A DNA stretch of 12,810 nucleotides from Candidatus Atribacteria bacterium. Its GTDB lineage: Bacteria; Atribacterota; JALVIU01. The notes under the pieces are model-generated. The model saw only the letters and a program-made list of their open reading frames with translations, was not told the DNA's origin and made no database searches. This document shows, piece by piece, positions 7,148-12,810 of this stretch; positions within the stretch are counted from its first letter, which is position 1, and each line of letters opens with the position of its first letter. The stretch is taken from positions 1-12,810 of the forward strand of contig JALVIU010000186.1 of assembly GCA_027028665.1 (NCBI GenBank), read 5' to 3'. The position numbers and the translations under genes were made by a program.

Positions 7148-8479
7148 CTATCTACCAGGATTTTTAATAATATCCATGATATTATTAACAGCGTTTTTTA
7201 TTATGGGATCTATCTCTTTATCTTTTTTTATTTTTTCATATGCATGAATAACAGTAGTGTGATCTCTTCCACCAAAGAGTTCACCTATTCTTAAAAGCGA
7301 AAGATTTGTGAGTTCCCTTGCAAGATACATAGATACCTGCCTTGCTATAACGATTTCTTTATTCCTCTTTTTTGATGTAATGTCCTGTTTTGTTACTTGA
7401 AAATATTTACATGATGCATCTATTATTTCATTGAAACCAATATTCTTTTTTCTCTTTGGTTTTTTAATGATACTTTTTAGAATTTCTTCTGCATTTTCCA
7501 GTGTTATTTTTTCTCCTGTGAGCTCCATATGTGCCTTTAATTTATTTAATGCACCTTCCAGTTCTCTTATATTTGATGAGATATTGGTTGCAATAAATTC
7601 TATAATCTCATCTTCTATATAGAAATTCTCTATCTCCATCTTTTTTCTCAATATAGCAATTCTTGTTTCAAGATCAGGGGGTGATATATCTGTAATAAGT
7701 CCCCATTCAAAACGAGATATAAGTCTATCCTCCAGTGTAGGTATATTCTGTGGAGGCCTATCTGAGGTGATAACAATCTGATGATTTGAATCATGAAGTG
7801 CATTAAATGTGTGAAAGAATTCCTCCTGTGTCCTTTCTTTTCCTGCAAGAAATTGAATATCATCTATAAGTAATATATCTACATTTCTGTATTTCCTTCT
7901 AAATTCTTCTGTTTTATCATCTCTTATAGCATTAATAAGAGCATTCGTGAATTTTTCACTGGTTGTATACATAATTCTTTTTGTAGGGTCTTGATTTAAT
8001 ACATAGTGACCTATTGCATGCATAAGATGTGTTTTTCCAAGTCCTACACCACCATATATAAAAAGTGGATTATATGCTTTTGCAGGATTTTTTGCAACAG
8101 CCAATGAAGCAGCATGTGCAAGTTTATTACTCGGTCCTATAACAAATGTAGAAAATGTGTATTTTGGGTTCAATTCTATATTTTTTCTTTTTTCTATATA
8201 TTCTTCTGGTATATCTGGTAACTTATTTAGTTCTCCATTTGTTAATACTTCAAATTCATAATCTTTTCCAAAGACTTCTCTTATTGCCTCTCTTAAGATA
8301 TCCACATGTTCTTCTGAAATCTTTTTTGTAGTAAGGTTATTAGGGGTGTGAATAATTAGTTTATTTCCTTTTATTTCAGAAAGTGCCGTATTTTCAAACC
8401 ACCCTTTATACGTAGGGACATTTACCCTTTCCCTTATATATGATAAGACAGCACTCCATTTTATGTCTTTTTCTTCCAT
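7148..8479 (-). CDS. dnaA: Chromosomal replication initiator protein DnaA
   Basis: DnaA binds the origin boxes, oligomerises with ATP and opens the duplex for helicase loading. I start it at the ATG at 8477-8479 (443 residues). A longer frame begins with GTG at 8503, but the strong site AAGGAGGT lies inside that extension, a few bases before the chosen ATG. Domains: N-terminal domain I (about 1-80), a short linker, AAA+ ATPase with Walker A GGVGLGKT at 143-150, Walker B ILLIDD at 202-207 and the SRFEWG arginine finger near R256. The C-terminal DNA-binding domain ends with the signature FGGRDHTTV at 402-410. All key motifs are intact. It is first in the leftward replication cluster and flanked by DnaA boxes on both sides. 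Confidence 0.98.
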   Translation of the reverse strand: MEEKDIKWSAVLSYIRERVNVPTYKGWFENTALSEIKGNKLIIHTPNNLTTKKISEEHVDILREAIREVFGKDYEFEVLTNGELNKLPDIPEEYIEKRKNIELNPKYTFSTFVIGPSNKLAHAASLAVAKNPAKAYNPLFIYGGVGLGKTHLMHAIGHYVLNQDPTKRIMYTTSEKFTNALINAIRDDKTEEFRRKYRNVDILLIDDIQFLAGKERTQEEFFHTFNALHDSNHQIVITSDRPPQNIPTLEDRLISRFEWGLITDISPPDLETRIAILRKKMEIENFYIEDEIIEFIATNISSNIRELEGALNKLKAHMELTGEKITLENAEEILKSIIKKPKRKKNIGFNEIIDASCKYFQVTKQDITSKKRNKEIVIARQVSMYLARELTNLSLLRIGELFGGRDHTTVIHAYEKIKKDKEIDPIIKNAVNNIMDIIKNPGR

Positions 8480-8593
8480 TTGACCTCCTTTATATATCTC
8501 CACATGGTATCTGGATTTTATGTGGATAATTAAAAATCCTTAAATAAAAGGAAAAATTTAAATACCAAATTCTTTAGTAGGATTTTAAAATAC

Positions 8594-8599
8594 ATTATA
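8594..8599 (-). promoter_or_regulatory. Candidate -10 box of the dnaA promoter
   Basis: The minus strand reads TATAAT at 8594-8599, a perfect -10 hexamer, about 115 bases upstream of the dnaA start. A -35 at 17 bases would be ATAACT (8617-8622), a poor match, but it falls inside the perfect DnaA box 8619-8627. That layout would let DnaA block its own promoter, a known form of dnaA control. The weak -35 keeps confidence moderate. Confidence 0.45.
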
Positions 8600-8608
8600 C
8601 CTTTAGAT

Positions 8609-8655
8609 AAAAGAAGAGTTATCCACATAATATCAACAATTGTGGATAACTCTTC
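8609..8655 (-). terminator. Terminator hairpin of the hydrolase gene carrying two DnaA boxes
   Basis: GAAGAGTTATCCACA at 8613-8627 is the exact reverse complement of 8641-8655, with a 13-base loop. In the minus-strand transcript the hairpin forms 5 bases after the hydrolase stop codon, and is followed by TTTTAT, a short U-run. It therefore looks like an intrinsic terminator, though the stem is only moderately GC-rich and the U-run is short. The same arms hold two perfect, inverted DnaA boxes, so the element has a second role as origin DNA. Confidence 0.6.
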
Positions 8656-8660
8656 ACAAT

Positions 8661-10601
8661 TTATACCTTAGTTTTTCTTTTTAGAATGAGAATTGTACCA
8701 CCAGGAGATTTAAATTCTATAATAAATTCTTTATATCCTGGCAATATTATATCAAATTCTTTTTTATTAAAGGGGTCGCTTATTTGATAATAGTAGAACT
8801 GACTATCAAATTCGAGGCCTATAGAGTTATGTCCTCTGTTTACAATAATAATATAATATACATCATTATCACTATCTTTATAGATACTTATCTGTGTATT
8901 TTTATTTAAAGACCTTACAGATGGTCTTTTATCCAGCATCTTAAGTACTGAATTTATGATTTCTGGGAAAGGATCTACACCAAATATGATAATTTCTCCT
9001 TTACCAAGTGGTTTTCTATATCCTGTTATAAATTCTTTTCCCCTATCTGATGTAAAGAAATTGGCATATTCTTCTAAAAGCCCTTCTCTATCTTTACTTC
9101 CTATTATTTTTGATTTTATAGGGGAACCAGGGATTTTTTCAAATATAAATGTAGGTGATATTATATTTGGTTTACCTGGTATATCTACCTCTATTCTGGC
9201 AGATGCACGTAATCCATGTGGTTCTATGAGTCCTAATAGATTTCTTCTTTCACCTAATTCTCCAAATAGTGGGTAATCTGTAAACATTATAAGTTTTCCA
9301 CCCTTTTCCACATAAGACTTTAATGCCTTTACTTGATGTCTTGGAAGTGTTGGTCCTAATCTATAAAAGAGTACATCTGGAAAAAATGTAGGACTCTCTA
9401 AATTATATACACGATAGTCATAACCTAATTCATAAAATGCATATATAATATCTTCTCCTACCATACCAAGTTGTGGAGAATATGCAACTGCAAGAGGGGA
9501 TACTCTCTCCCATTTATCCACGGGAAGGCTTCTAAAACCTTCATTTATTCTTTTGATAACAGAGAATAAATCCTTTTTTACATGTCCTGTTTCATTTATA
9601 GGAGAGAGATACCAATTGTCCCTATTTACAAGCATATAATAGTTCCAACCCTTTATACCTGATGCAATAGCAGAAAGTACATTTTGATAGTATATATTTG
9701 CATCTTGAGGTGCCGAATCCGTATAGTTTTCATATGATACTCCTGTGCCAAATTGTGTAAGATATGGAGAACCTATATCACTTGCTGCTTTTAGTCTGAA
9801 GAGATATTCTGCATGTAGGTATTTATCCTCTCTTGTCTTTTGAGGTATATGTATATCTGTACCTAATATGTTTGCACTTTCTTTAAATCTCCACGCAGGC
9901 TGAATGGTATGTTTATTATATGTATTTATTATAATAGGAAGCTCTACTCCTAATTTTTTTACTTTTCCTATAAGTCTGTTTATATATGTATCTACATATG
10001 CATAGATAAAGTCCACATAATCTAAATACCTTACAAGGGGACGTGTATTTTTCATAAAATAGAGGACTTCTTTAAAAGAATCATAATTTGTTTTCCATGC
10101 CCTATTTAGTTTTTGAATATCTCTATACTTTTTCTCTAAATGATCCTGAAACATACGAGATATATCTTCATAGTGTAAGATATAATAAGGATTTATATCA
10201 TTATCTAATTGTATTGCCTTTATATTCCCTTCAGGTGCAAAATAGTCTTTTATATTTTCAAATAATACCTTTAGGTATTCGAAAGTTCTTTTTAGAAAGT
10301 GTGGATGGAGTTTATGATATGGAAGTAGATCCTCTGGAATACCTGCATTTTCCCATTCTGCATATATAAATGGCCCAGGCTTTATGACTATACTAAATTC
10401 TCTCTCTTTTGTGATGTTTAAAAACTCTTTAAGGAGGGAAAAATCAAATACTCCTGGCCCTTTTTCATGGAAGTTCCATGGTATATATGTGGATATGGTA
10501 TCTAATTTTAGCTCTTCTATCCTATCTAATATCTTATTCCAATACCTCTTATCTATCCTGAAGTAGTGGAATTCTCCGGATAGAAAGTATTTCTCATCCA
10601 T
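8661..10601 (-). CDS. GH35/GH42-like glycoside hydrolase (beta-galactosidase-like) with altered active-site residues
   Basis: A 646-residue cytoplasmic protein without a signal peptide. I start it at the ATG at 10599-10601 because GGGGAGG lies six bases upstream; the open frame runs 19 codons further. Residues 8-92 resemble GH35: SGEFHYFR, TYIPWNFHE at 38-46, a GVFDFS turn at 50-55, then KPGPFIYAEWE at 74-84. Residues 125-180 look more like GH42 (QLDNDI, then KKYRDIQKLNRAWKTNYDS). A Rossmann-like middle domain spans about 370-480, with beta-rich sequence to the end. Clan GH-A enzymes use two glutamates. Here the acid/base position appears to be D135 (in QLDND) and the nucleophile position Q283 (in LTQF), so activity on beta-galactosides is doubtful. 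It could be an inactive homologue or an unusual family. It reads toward the origin. Confidence 0.75.
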   Translation of the reverse strand: MDEKYFLSGEFHYFRIDKRYWNKILDRIEELKLDTISTYIPWNFHEKGPGVFDFSLLKEFLNITKEREFSIVIKPGPFIYAEWENAGIPEDLLPYHKLHPHFLKRTFEYLKVLFENIKDYFAPEGNIKAIQLDNDINPYYILHYEDISRMFQDHLEKKYRDIQKLNRAWKTNYDSFKEVLYFMKNTRPLVRYLDYVDFIYAYVDTYINRLIGKVKKLGVELPIIINTYNKHTIQPAWRFKESANILGTDIHIPQKTREDKYLHAEYLFRLKAASDIGSPYLTQFGTGVSYENYTDSAPQDANIYYQNVLSAIASGIKGWNYYMLVNRDNWYLSPINETGHVKKDLFSVIKRINEGFRSLPVDKWERVSPLAVAYSPQLGMVGEDIIYAFYELGYDYRVYNLESPTFFPDVLFYRLGPTLPRHQVKALKSYVEKGGKLIMFTDYPLFGELGERRNLLGLIEPHGLRASARIEVDIPGKPNIISPTFIFEKIPGSPIKSKIIGSKDREGLLEEYANFFTSDRGKEFITGYRKPLGKGEIIIFGVDPFPEIINSVLKMLDKRPSVRSLNKNTQISIYKDSDNDVYYIIIVNRGHNSIGLEFDSQFYYYQISDPFNKKEFDIILPGYKEFIIEFKSPGGTILILKRKTKV

Positions 10602-10629
10602 TTTATACCTCCCCTTTAACTTTTTATTT

Positions 10630-10658
10630 ATTTTACCATGTTTTATTTTTATGAGCAA
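10630..10658 (-). promoter_or_regulatory. Candidate promoter of the hydrolase gene
   Basis: On the minus strand TTGCTC (10653-10658), 17 bases, TAAAAT (10630-10635). The expected start near 10623 gives a leader of about 20 bases before the GGGGAGG ribosome binding site. The match is fair, and the position just upstream of the chosen ATG supports moving that start downstream of the longest frame. Confidence 0.5.
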
Positions 10659-10699
10659 GTGGAAATGAATTTGGCAGTTTTTAGAGTTTGTAAGGTATC

Positions 10700-10728
10700 T
10701 TTACAAAAGATTGCATTTTTGTTATAAT
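10700..10728 (+). promoter_or_regulatory. Promoter of the PPC-domain gene
   Basis: TTTACA (10700-10705), 17 bases, TATAAT (10723-10728), one mismatch from the sigma-70 consensus overall. It lies about 33 bases before the ATG, in the gap shared with the divergent hydrolase promoter, with about 40 bases between the two -35 boxes. No operator is obvious. Confidence 0.72.
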
Positions 10729-10761
10729 ATTTAACGAAATTTATTTTTAGGGGGATATCAT

Positions 10762-11208
10762 ATGTTATATTTAAGAGAAGGTAACTGGATATTTATTCGC
10801 ATGGATGATGGAGAAGATTTTTATAAGATCTTATATGAAATATTAGGCATTTATAAAATAGATGCTGGCCTTATTATAGGTGGTGCTGGTATGTTAAGAG
10901 ATTTTGAGATTGGTTGGTTTAATGATAAGACCGAATCATATGAGACAGAAAGGATTAAAACCCCATGTGAACTCCTATCCCTAAATGGTAATATTTCTCT
11001 TAAAGATGGAGAGATATTTGCCCATATTCATACATCCCTTGCCACACCTGAGAGAAAGGCAATAGGTGGACATCTCTTCTCTGGAGTGGCGAATAATACT
11101 GTAGAAATGGCCGTATGGAAATTTGATGATATTTTATTAGAGAGGGAAAAGAGAGAAGGATTTAGACCTCTTATAGGTAAAAATAGGAGGGGTTTTGAGC
11201 CCTCTTAA
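10762..11208 (+). CDS. Stand-alone PPC-domain (DUF296) protein
   Basis: A 148-residue protein made of one PPC/DUF296 domain, the fold found with AT-hooks in plants and alone in bacteria and archaea, where it forms trimers. Family features: GLIIGGAGMLRDFEIGWF at 36-53, ELLSLNGNIS at 70-79, then the most conserved block HIHTSLAT with GGHLFSGV, where H88, H90 and H104 match the histidines that can bind a metal. There is no AT-hook; the C-terminal 25 residues are basic and acidic mixed (EREKREGFRPLIGKNRR). The biochemical role of bacterial members is not settled; annotation as DNA-binding is by name only. A GGGGG ribosome binding site precedes the ATG. It is divergent from the hydrolase gene and is followed at once by a hairpin-rich repeat. 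Confidence 0.85.
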   Translation: MLYLREGNWIFIRMDDGEDFYKILYEILGIYKIDAGLIIGGAGMLRDFEIGWFNDKTESYETERIKTPCELLSLNGNISLKDGEIFAHIHTSLATPERKAIGGHLFSGVANNTVEMAVWKFDDILLEREKREGFRPLIGKNRRGFEPS

Positions 11209-11209
11209 T

Positions 11210-11362
11210 TACCATCCTCCCCTTGATCCCCTTTTCCGATAGGGAGGGGAGATGTATGCGAGGCGATTTCCCCTATTAGGAAGGGGTTTAGTTCTCTTCT
11301 TTTCAAGGAGAGCTTCAATTATTTCTTCTCCCTTTTGAAAGGGAGGCTGGAGAGGGTTGGTA
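11210..11362. repeat. Hairpin-rich, GC-rich intergenic repeat (likely dispersed element)
   Basis: This 153-base block is far richer in G and C than its surroundings and begins two bases after the PPC stop. Its ends are imperfect inverted repeats: TACCATCC at 11210-11217 against GGTTGGTA at 11355-11362. Inside are consecutive foldable units: CTCCCC/GGGGAG (11217-11222 and 11246-11251), CCCC/GGGG (11270-11273 and 11283-11286), an 8-bp stem with one G-U pair at 11294-11312, and CTCCCTTTTGAAAGGGAG at 11328-11345. Runs of CCTCCCC...GGGGAGG are typical of dispersed palindromic repeats in many bacterial genomes. The first hairpins may also end PPC transcription. No coding sequence is evident. Confidence 0.55.
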
Positions 11363-11557
11363 GATAGAGCCTGTGCATTCGGTATTGTATGGTTATTTGG
11401 GGCCGTAATAAGTATGCGAGCTAGTGATTGAGATCAAGCCCTGGTATTAATAAGATCTATAGGAAGTATAAAAAAGAAGGGAGGTGGTAAAAGGAAAGAA
11501 TAATTTACATTAATATCTCTGGTTTTAAAAACTAAAAAATATGAAGGAGGGATTATT
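11363..11557 (+). other. Leader region upstream of dctP
   Basis: Between the repeat and dctP there is no gene I can support. One frame stays open for about 20 codons from 11362 to a TGA near 11428 but has no start signal. The region holds a promoter candidate (11428-11456), a second weaker one (TTTACA near 11503 followed by TAAAAA), and a purine-rich GGGAGGTGG near 11480 with no start codon at a useful distance. I see no riboswitch I recognise. Confidence 0.4.
11428..11456 (+). promoter_or_regulatory. Candidate promoter of the TRAP operon
   Basis: TTGAGA (11428-11433), 17 bases, TAAGAT (11451-11456). The leader would be about 95 bases. The spacing is ideal but both hexamers deviate from consensus, and a weaker alternative lies closer to dctP, so this is tentative. 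Confidence 0.4.
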
Positions 11558-12550
11558 ATGAAGAAATTGGCTTTAGTATTGGCAGTTTTAATGTTATTTG
11601 TACTTACCTTTTCCTTTGCTGCAATGGCAATGGAGAAAAAGGGTAATGTTATAGTTCTTAAAGCAGCAGACGATCATAAAGATGGTTATTCCACAGTTGA
11701 AGGTCTAAAACTTATGTCAAGACTTGTGGATGAATGGACAAGTGGTAGAATAAAGATAGAGGTTTATCCTGGAGCAGTACTTGGCTCTGAAAAAGAGACC
11801 ATTGAACAAACCCAGATGGGTGTTATAGATATAAACCGTGTATCTATTTCCCCTGTTGTATCTGTATATCCAAAGATGGCAGTATTGGCACTTCCATACA
11901 TATTTGCAAGTCGTGAGCATATGTGGAAGGTGTTGGATGGAAAGATAGGACAGAATATGCTTTCTGAAATAGAGAAAGTAGGATTTTTAGGACTTGCATA
12001 TATGGACTCTGGTGCAAGGAGTTTCTATACGGTAAAGAAACCTATTCTCTCCCCTGCTGACCTTAAAGGTCTAAAAATCAGAACCCAGAAGAGCCCTGTT
12101 ATGATGGATATGGTATCTGCAATGGGTGGAAAACCTGTACCTATGGCATTTGAGGAGGTATATAGTGCACTTCAAACAGGTGTTATTGATGGTGCAGAAA
12201 ACAACCCACCAAGTTATTATGAGACAAGCCATTATGAAGTGGCAAAATATTATTCCCTTGATCAGCATGCTATGGTACCAGAGATCGTACTTATGAGTAC
12301 AAAGACATGGAATAAGTTATCAGATGCTGATAAGAATATTATAAAAATGGCAGCAATAGCCGCAGAGGAACTCCAGAAGAAACTCTGGCTAAAAGATGAA
12401 AATATAGCTATGGCAAAGGTTAAAGCTGCAGGTTGTAAGATCTATAATCCTGAAAAGAAACCATTTATGGATGCCGTACAGCCTGTTTATAAGAAATATG
12501 CAAGCAAATACATGGATCTTATCAAAGAGATACAGAGTATGATAAAATAG
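11558..12550 (+). CDS. dctP: TRAP transporter solute-binding protein DctP
   Basis: This is the periplasmic binding protein of a TRAP transporter, which delivers carboxylate-type substrates to a DctQ/DctM membrane pair driven by a sodium or proton gradient. It has 330 residues, the usual size. Residues 1-24 are a signal peptide ending AMA, with no lipobox cysteine. Conserved DctP segments are PGAVLGSEKE at 71-80, GARSFYTVKKP at 152-162, PADLKGLKIR at 166-175 with the substrate-carboxylate-binding arginine R175, and GVIDGAENN at 208-216. The start has a strong ribosome binding site (AAGGAGG, seven bases away). Ligand unknown; the residues suggest an organic or sugar acid but do not decide. An intrinsic terminator separates it from dctQ. 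Confidence 0.95.
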   Translation: MKKLALVLAVLMLFVLTFSFAAMAMEKKGNVIVLKAADDHKDGYSTVEGLKLMSRLVDEWTSGRIKIEVYPGAVLGSEKETIEQTQMGVIDINRVSISPVVSVYPKMAVLALPYIFASREHMWKVLDGKIGQNMLSEIEKVGFLGLAYMDSGARSFYTVKKPILSPADLKGLKIRTQKSPVMMDMVSAMGGKPVPMAFEEVYSALQTGVIDGAENNPPSYYETSHYEVAKYYSLDQHAMVPEIVLMSTKTWNKLSDADKNIIKMAAIAAEELQKKLWLKDENIAMAKVKAAGCKIYNPEKKPFMDAVQPVYKKYASKYMDLIKEIQSMIK

Positions 12551-12564
12551 TGTCTAATATAAAA

Positions 12565-12588
12565 GGGGGCCCTGGCCCCCACTTTTTT
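12565..12588 (+). terminator. Intrinsic terminator between dctP and dctQ
   Basis: GGGGGCCCTGGCCCCC at 12565-12580 folds into a GC-only stem of 6-7 bp with a tiny loop, followed by AC and six T (12583-12588). It lies 14 bases after the dctP stop and 17 bases before dctQ. Partial termination here would give more binding protein than membrane subunit. Confidence 0.85.
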
Positions 12589-12605
12589 ATTTAAGGGGTG
12601 TATAT

Positions 12606-12810
12606 ATGAGAAATAAGAAGGTTACAAGTCTTATTGAAGAAACACTTAAATTTATTTTGCGTCTCTTACTTATTGCTATGGTCATAATTACCTTTTTACA
12701 GGTAATTATGAGATATGTATTTGATTCACCTCTTACCTGGGCAGAGGAGACTATTGGTGTGCTTATGATATACTTCGGCCTTATAGGGGGATCTTTTGGT
12801 ATATATTATG
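12606..12810 (+). CDS. dctQ: TRAP transporter small permease DctQ (N-terminal part, cut by window end)
   Basis: The frame opens at the ATG at 12606-12608, preceded by AAGGGG seven bases upstream, and stays open to the window end (68 codons). After a short basic N-terminus (MRNKK), residues 14-34 form a transmembrane helix. They are followed by the DctQ hallmark RYVFDSPLTWAEE at 36-48, then the start of a second helix. The small subunit pairs with the large DctM channel, which should lie just beyond the window. Placement after dctP supports the call. The protein is incomplete because of the window edge, not a mutation. Confidence 0.92.
   Translation, partial: MRNKKVTSLIEETLKFILRLLLIAMVIITFLQVIMRYVFDSPLTWAEETIGVLMIYFGLIGGSFGIYY

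Larger units (their letters stand above)
8480..8660. other. oriC: Replication origin, part upstream of dnaA
   Basis: This gap between the hydrolase gene and dnaA has three perfect DnaA boxes: TGTGGATAA at 8521-8529, TTATCCACA at 8619-8627 and TGTGGATAA at 8641-8649. A poorer match (ATCTCCACA, two mismatches) ends near 8503. Between the outer boxes, 8530-8612 is strongly AT-rich and could melt; TAGTAG occurs at 8575-8580. The two right-hand boxes lie in the arms of a perfect 15-bp inverted repeat. Perfect boxes just upstream of dnaA are typical of a chromosomal origin and of dnaA autoregulation. Which of the two flanking regions is the main assembly site cannot be told from sequence. Confidence 0.85.

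Noticed and set aside
8956-9276. Plus-strand 106-codon frame inside the hydrolase gene
   Set aside because: Antisense shadow with no start signal and no recognisable domain.
11362-11430. Open stretch of about 20 codons upstream of dctP as a gene remnant
   Set aside because: No start codon signal, ends at TGA, and shows no family resemblance I can name.
1-12810. CRISPR array, tRNA, rRNA or phage genes
   Set aside because: No regularly spaced direct repeats, no tRNA-like cloverleaf and no integrase or phage structural gene were seen on either strand.

Overview
The window is AT-rich bacterial chromosomal DNA centred on a replication-initiation locus. Proteins are rich in Lys, Ile and Glu, and Arg is mostly AGA/AGG. 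The two exported solute-binding proteins have ordinary signal peptides with no lipobox cysteine, which fits a diderm cell with a periplasm. The codon and amino-acid bias resembles deep-branching anaerobes or thermophiles, but nothing here fixes the phylum and I do not name one.

Layout from left to right. Positions 1-359 hold no convincing gene but carry a short element bounded by a perfect 20-bp inverted repeat. From 360 to 3276, leftward, lies a complete tripartite tricarboxylate transporter operon (tctC-tctB-tctA) with a good sigma-70-type promoter. From 3393 to 8479, also leftward, lies the replication cluster dnaA - dnaN - recF - dciA (DUF721), followed by an AI-2E-family permease where gyrB is often found. 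DnaA-box clusters sit on both sides of dnaA, so the origin looks bipartite as in Bacillus: three perfect boxes lie upstream of dnaA (8521-8649). Weaker boxes, an array of TAG/TAA triplets and an AT-rich tract lie between dnaA and dnaN (6899-7147). From 8661 to 10601, leftward into the origin, is a cytoplasmic GH35/GH42-like glycoside hydrolase whose two expected catalytic glutamates appear replaced. Rightward genes begin at 10762: a stand-alone PPC/DUF296 protein, a 153-bp hairpin-rich repeat, a TRAP transporter binding protein (dctP), an intrinsic terminator, and the start of the TRAP small membrane subunit (dctQ), cut by the window end.

How the parts relate. Genes left of the origin read left and genes from 10762 onward read right, as expected for fork-codirectional transcription from an origin near 7-8.6 kb. 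The hydrolase gene is the one exception. DnaA, beta clamp, RecF and DciA form a replication and repair module. The two uptake systems flanking it both use periplasmic binding proteins for organic acids or related small anions. The most interesting signals are a hairpin that appears to serve as the hydrolase gene's terminator while carrying two perfect DnaA boxes in its arms, a candidate DnaA-trio unwinding element next to dnaN, and the active-site substitutions in the hydrolase. Three coding starts (tctC, dnaA, hydrolase) were moved downstream of the longest open frame because a strong ribosome binding site lies inside it.
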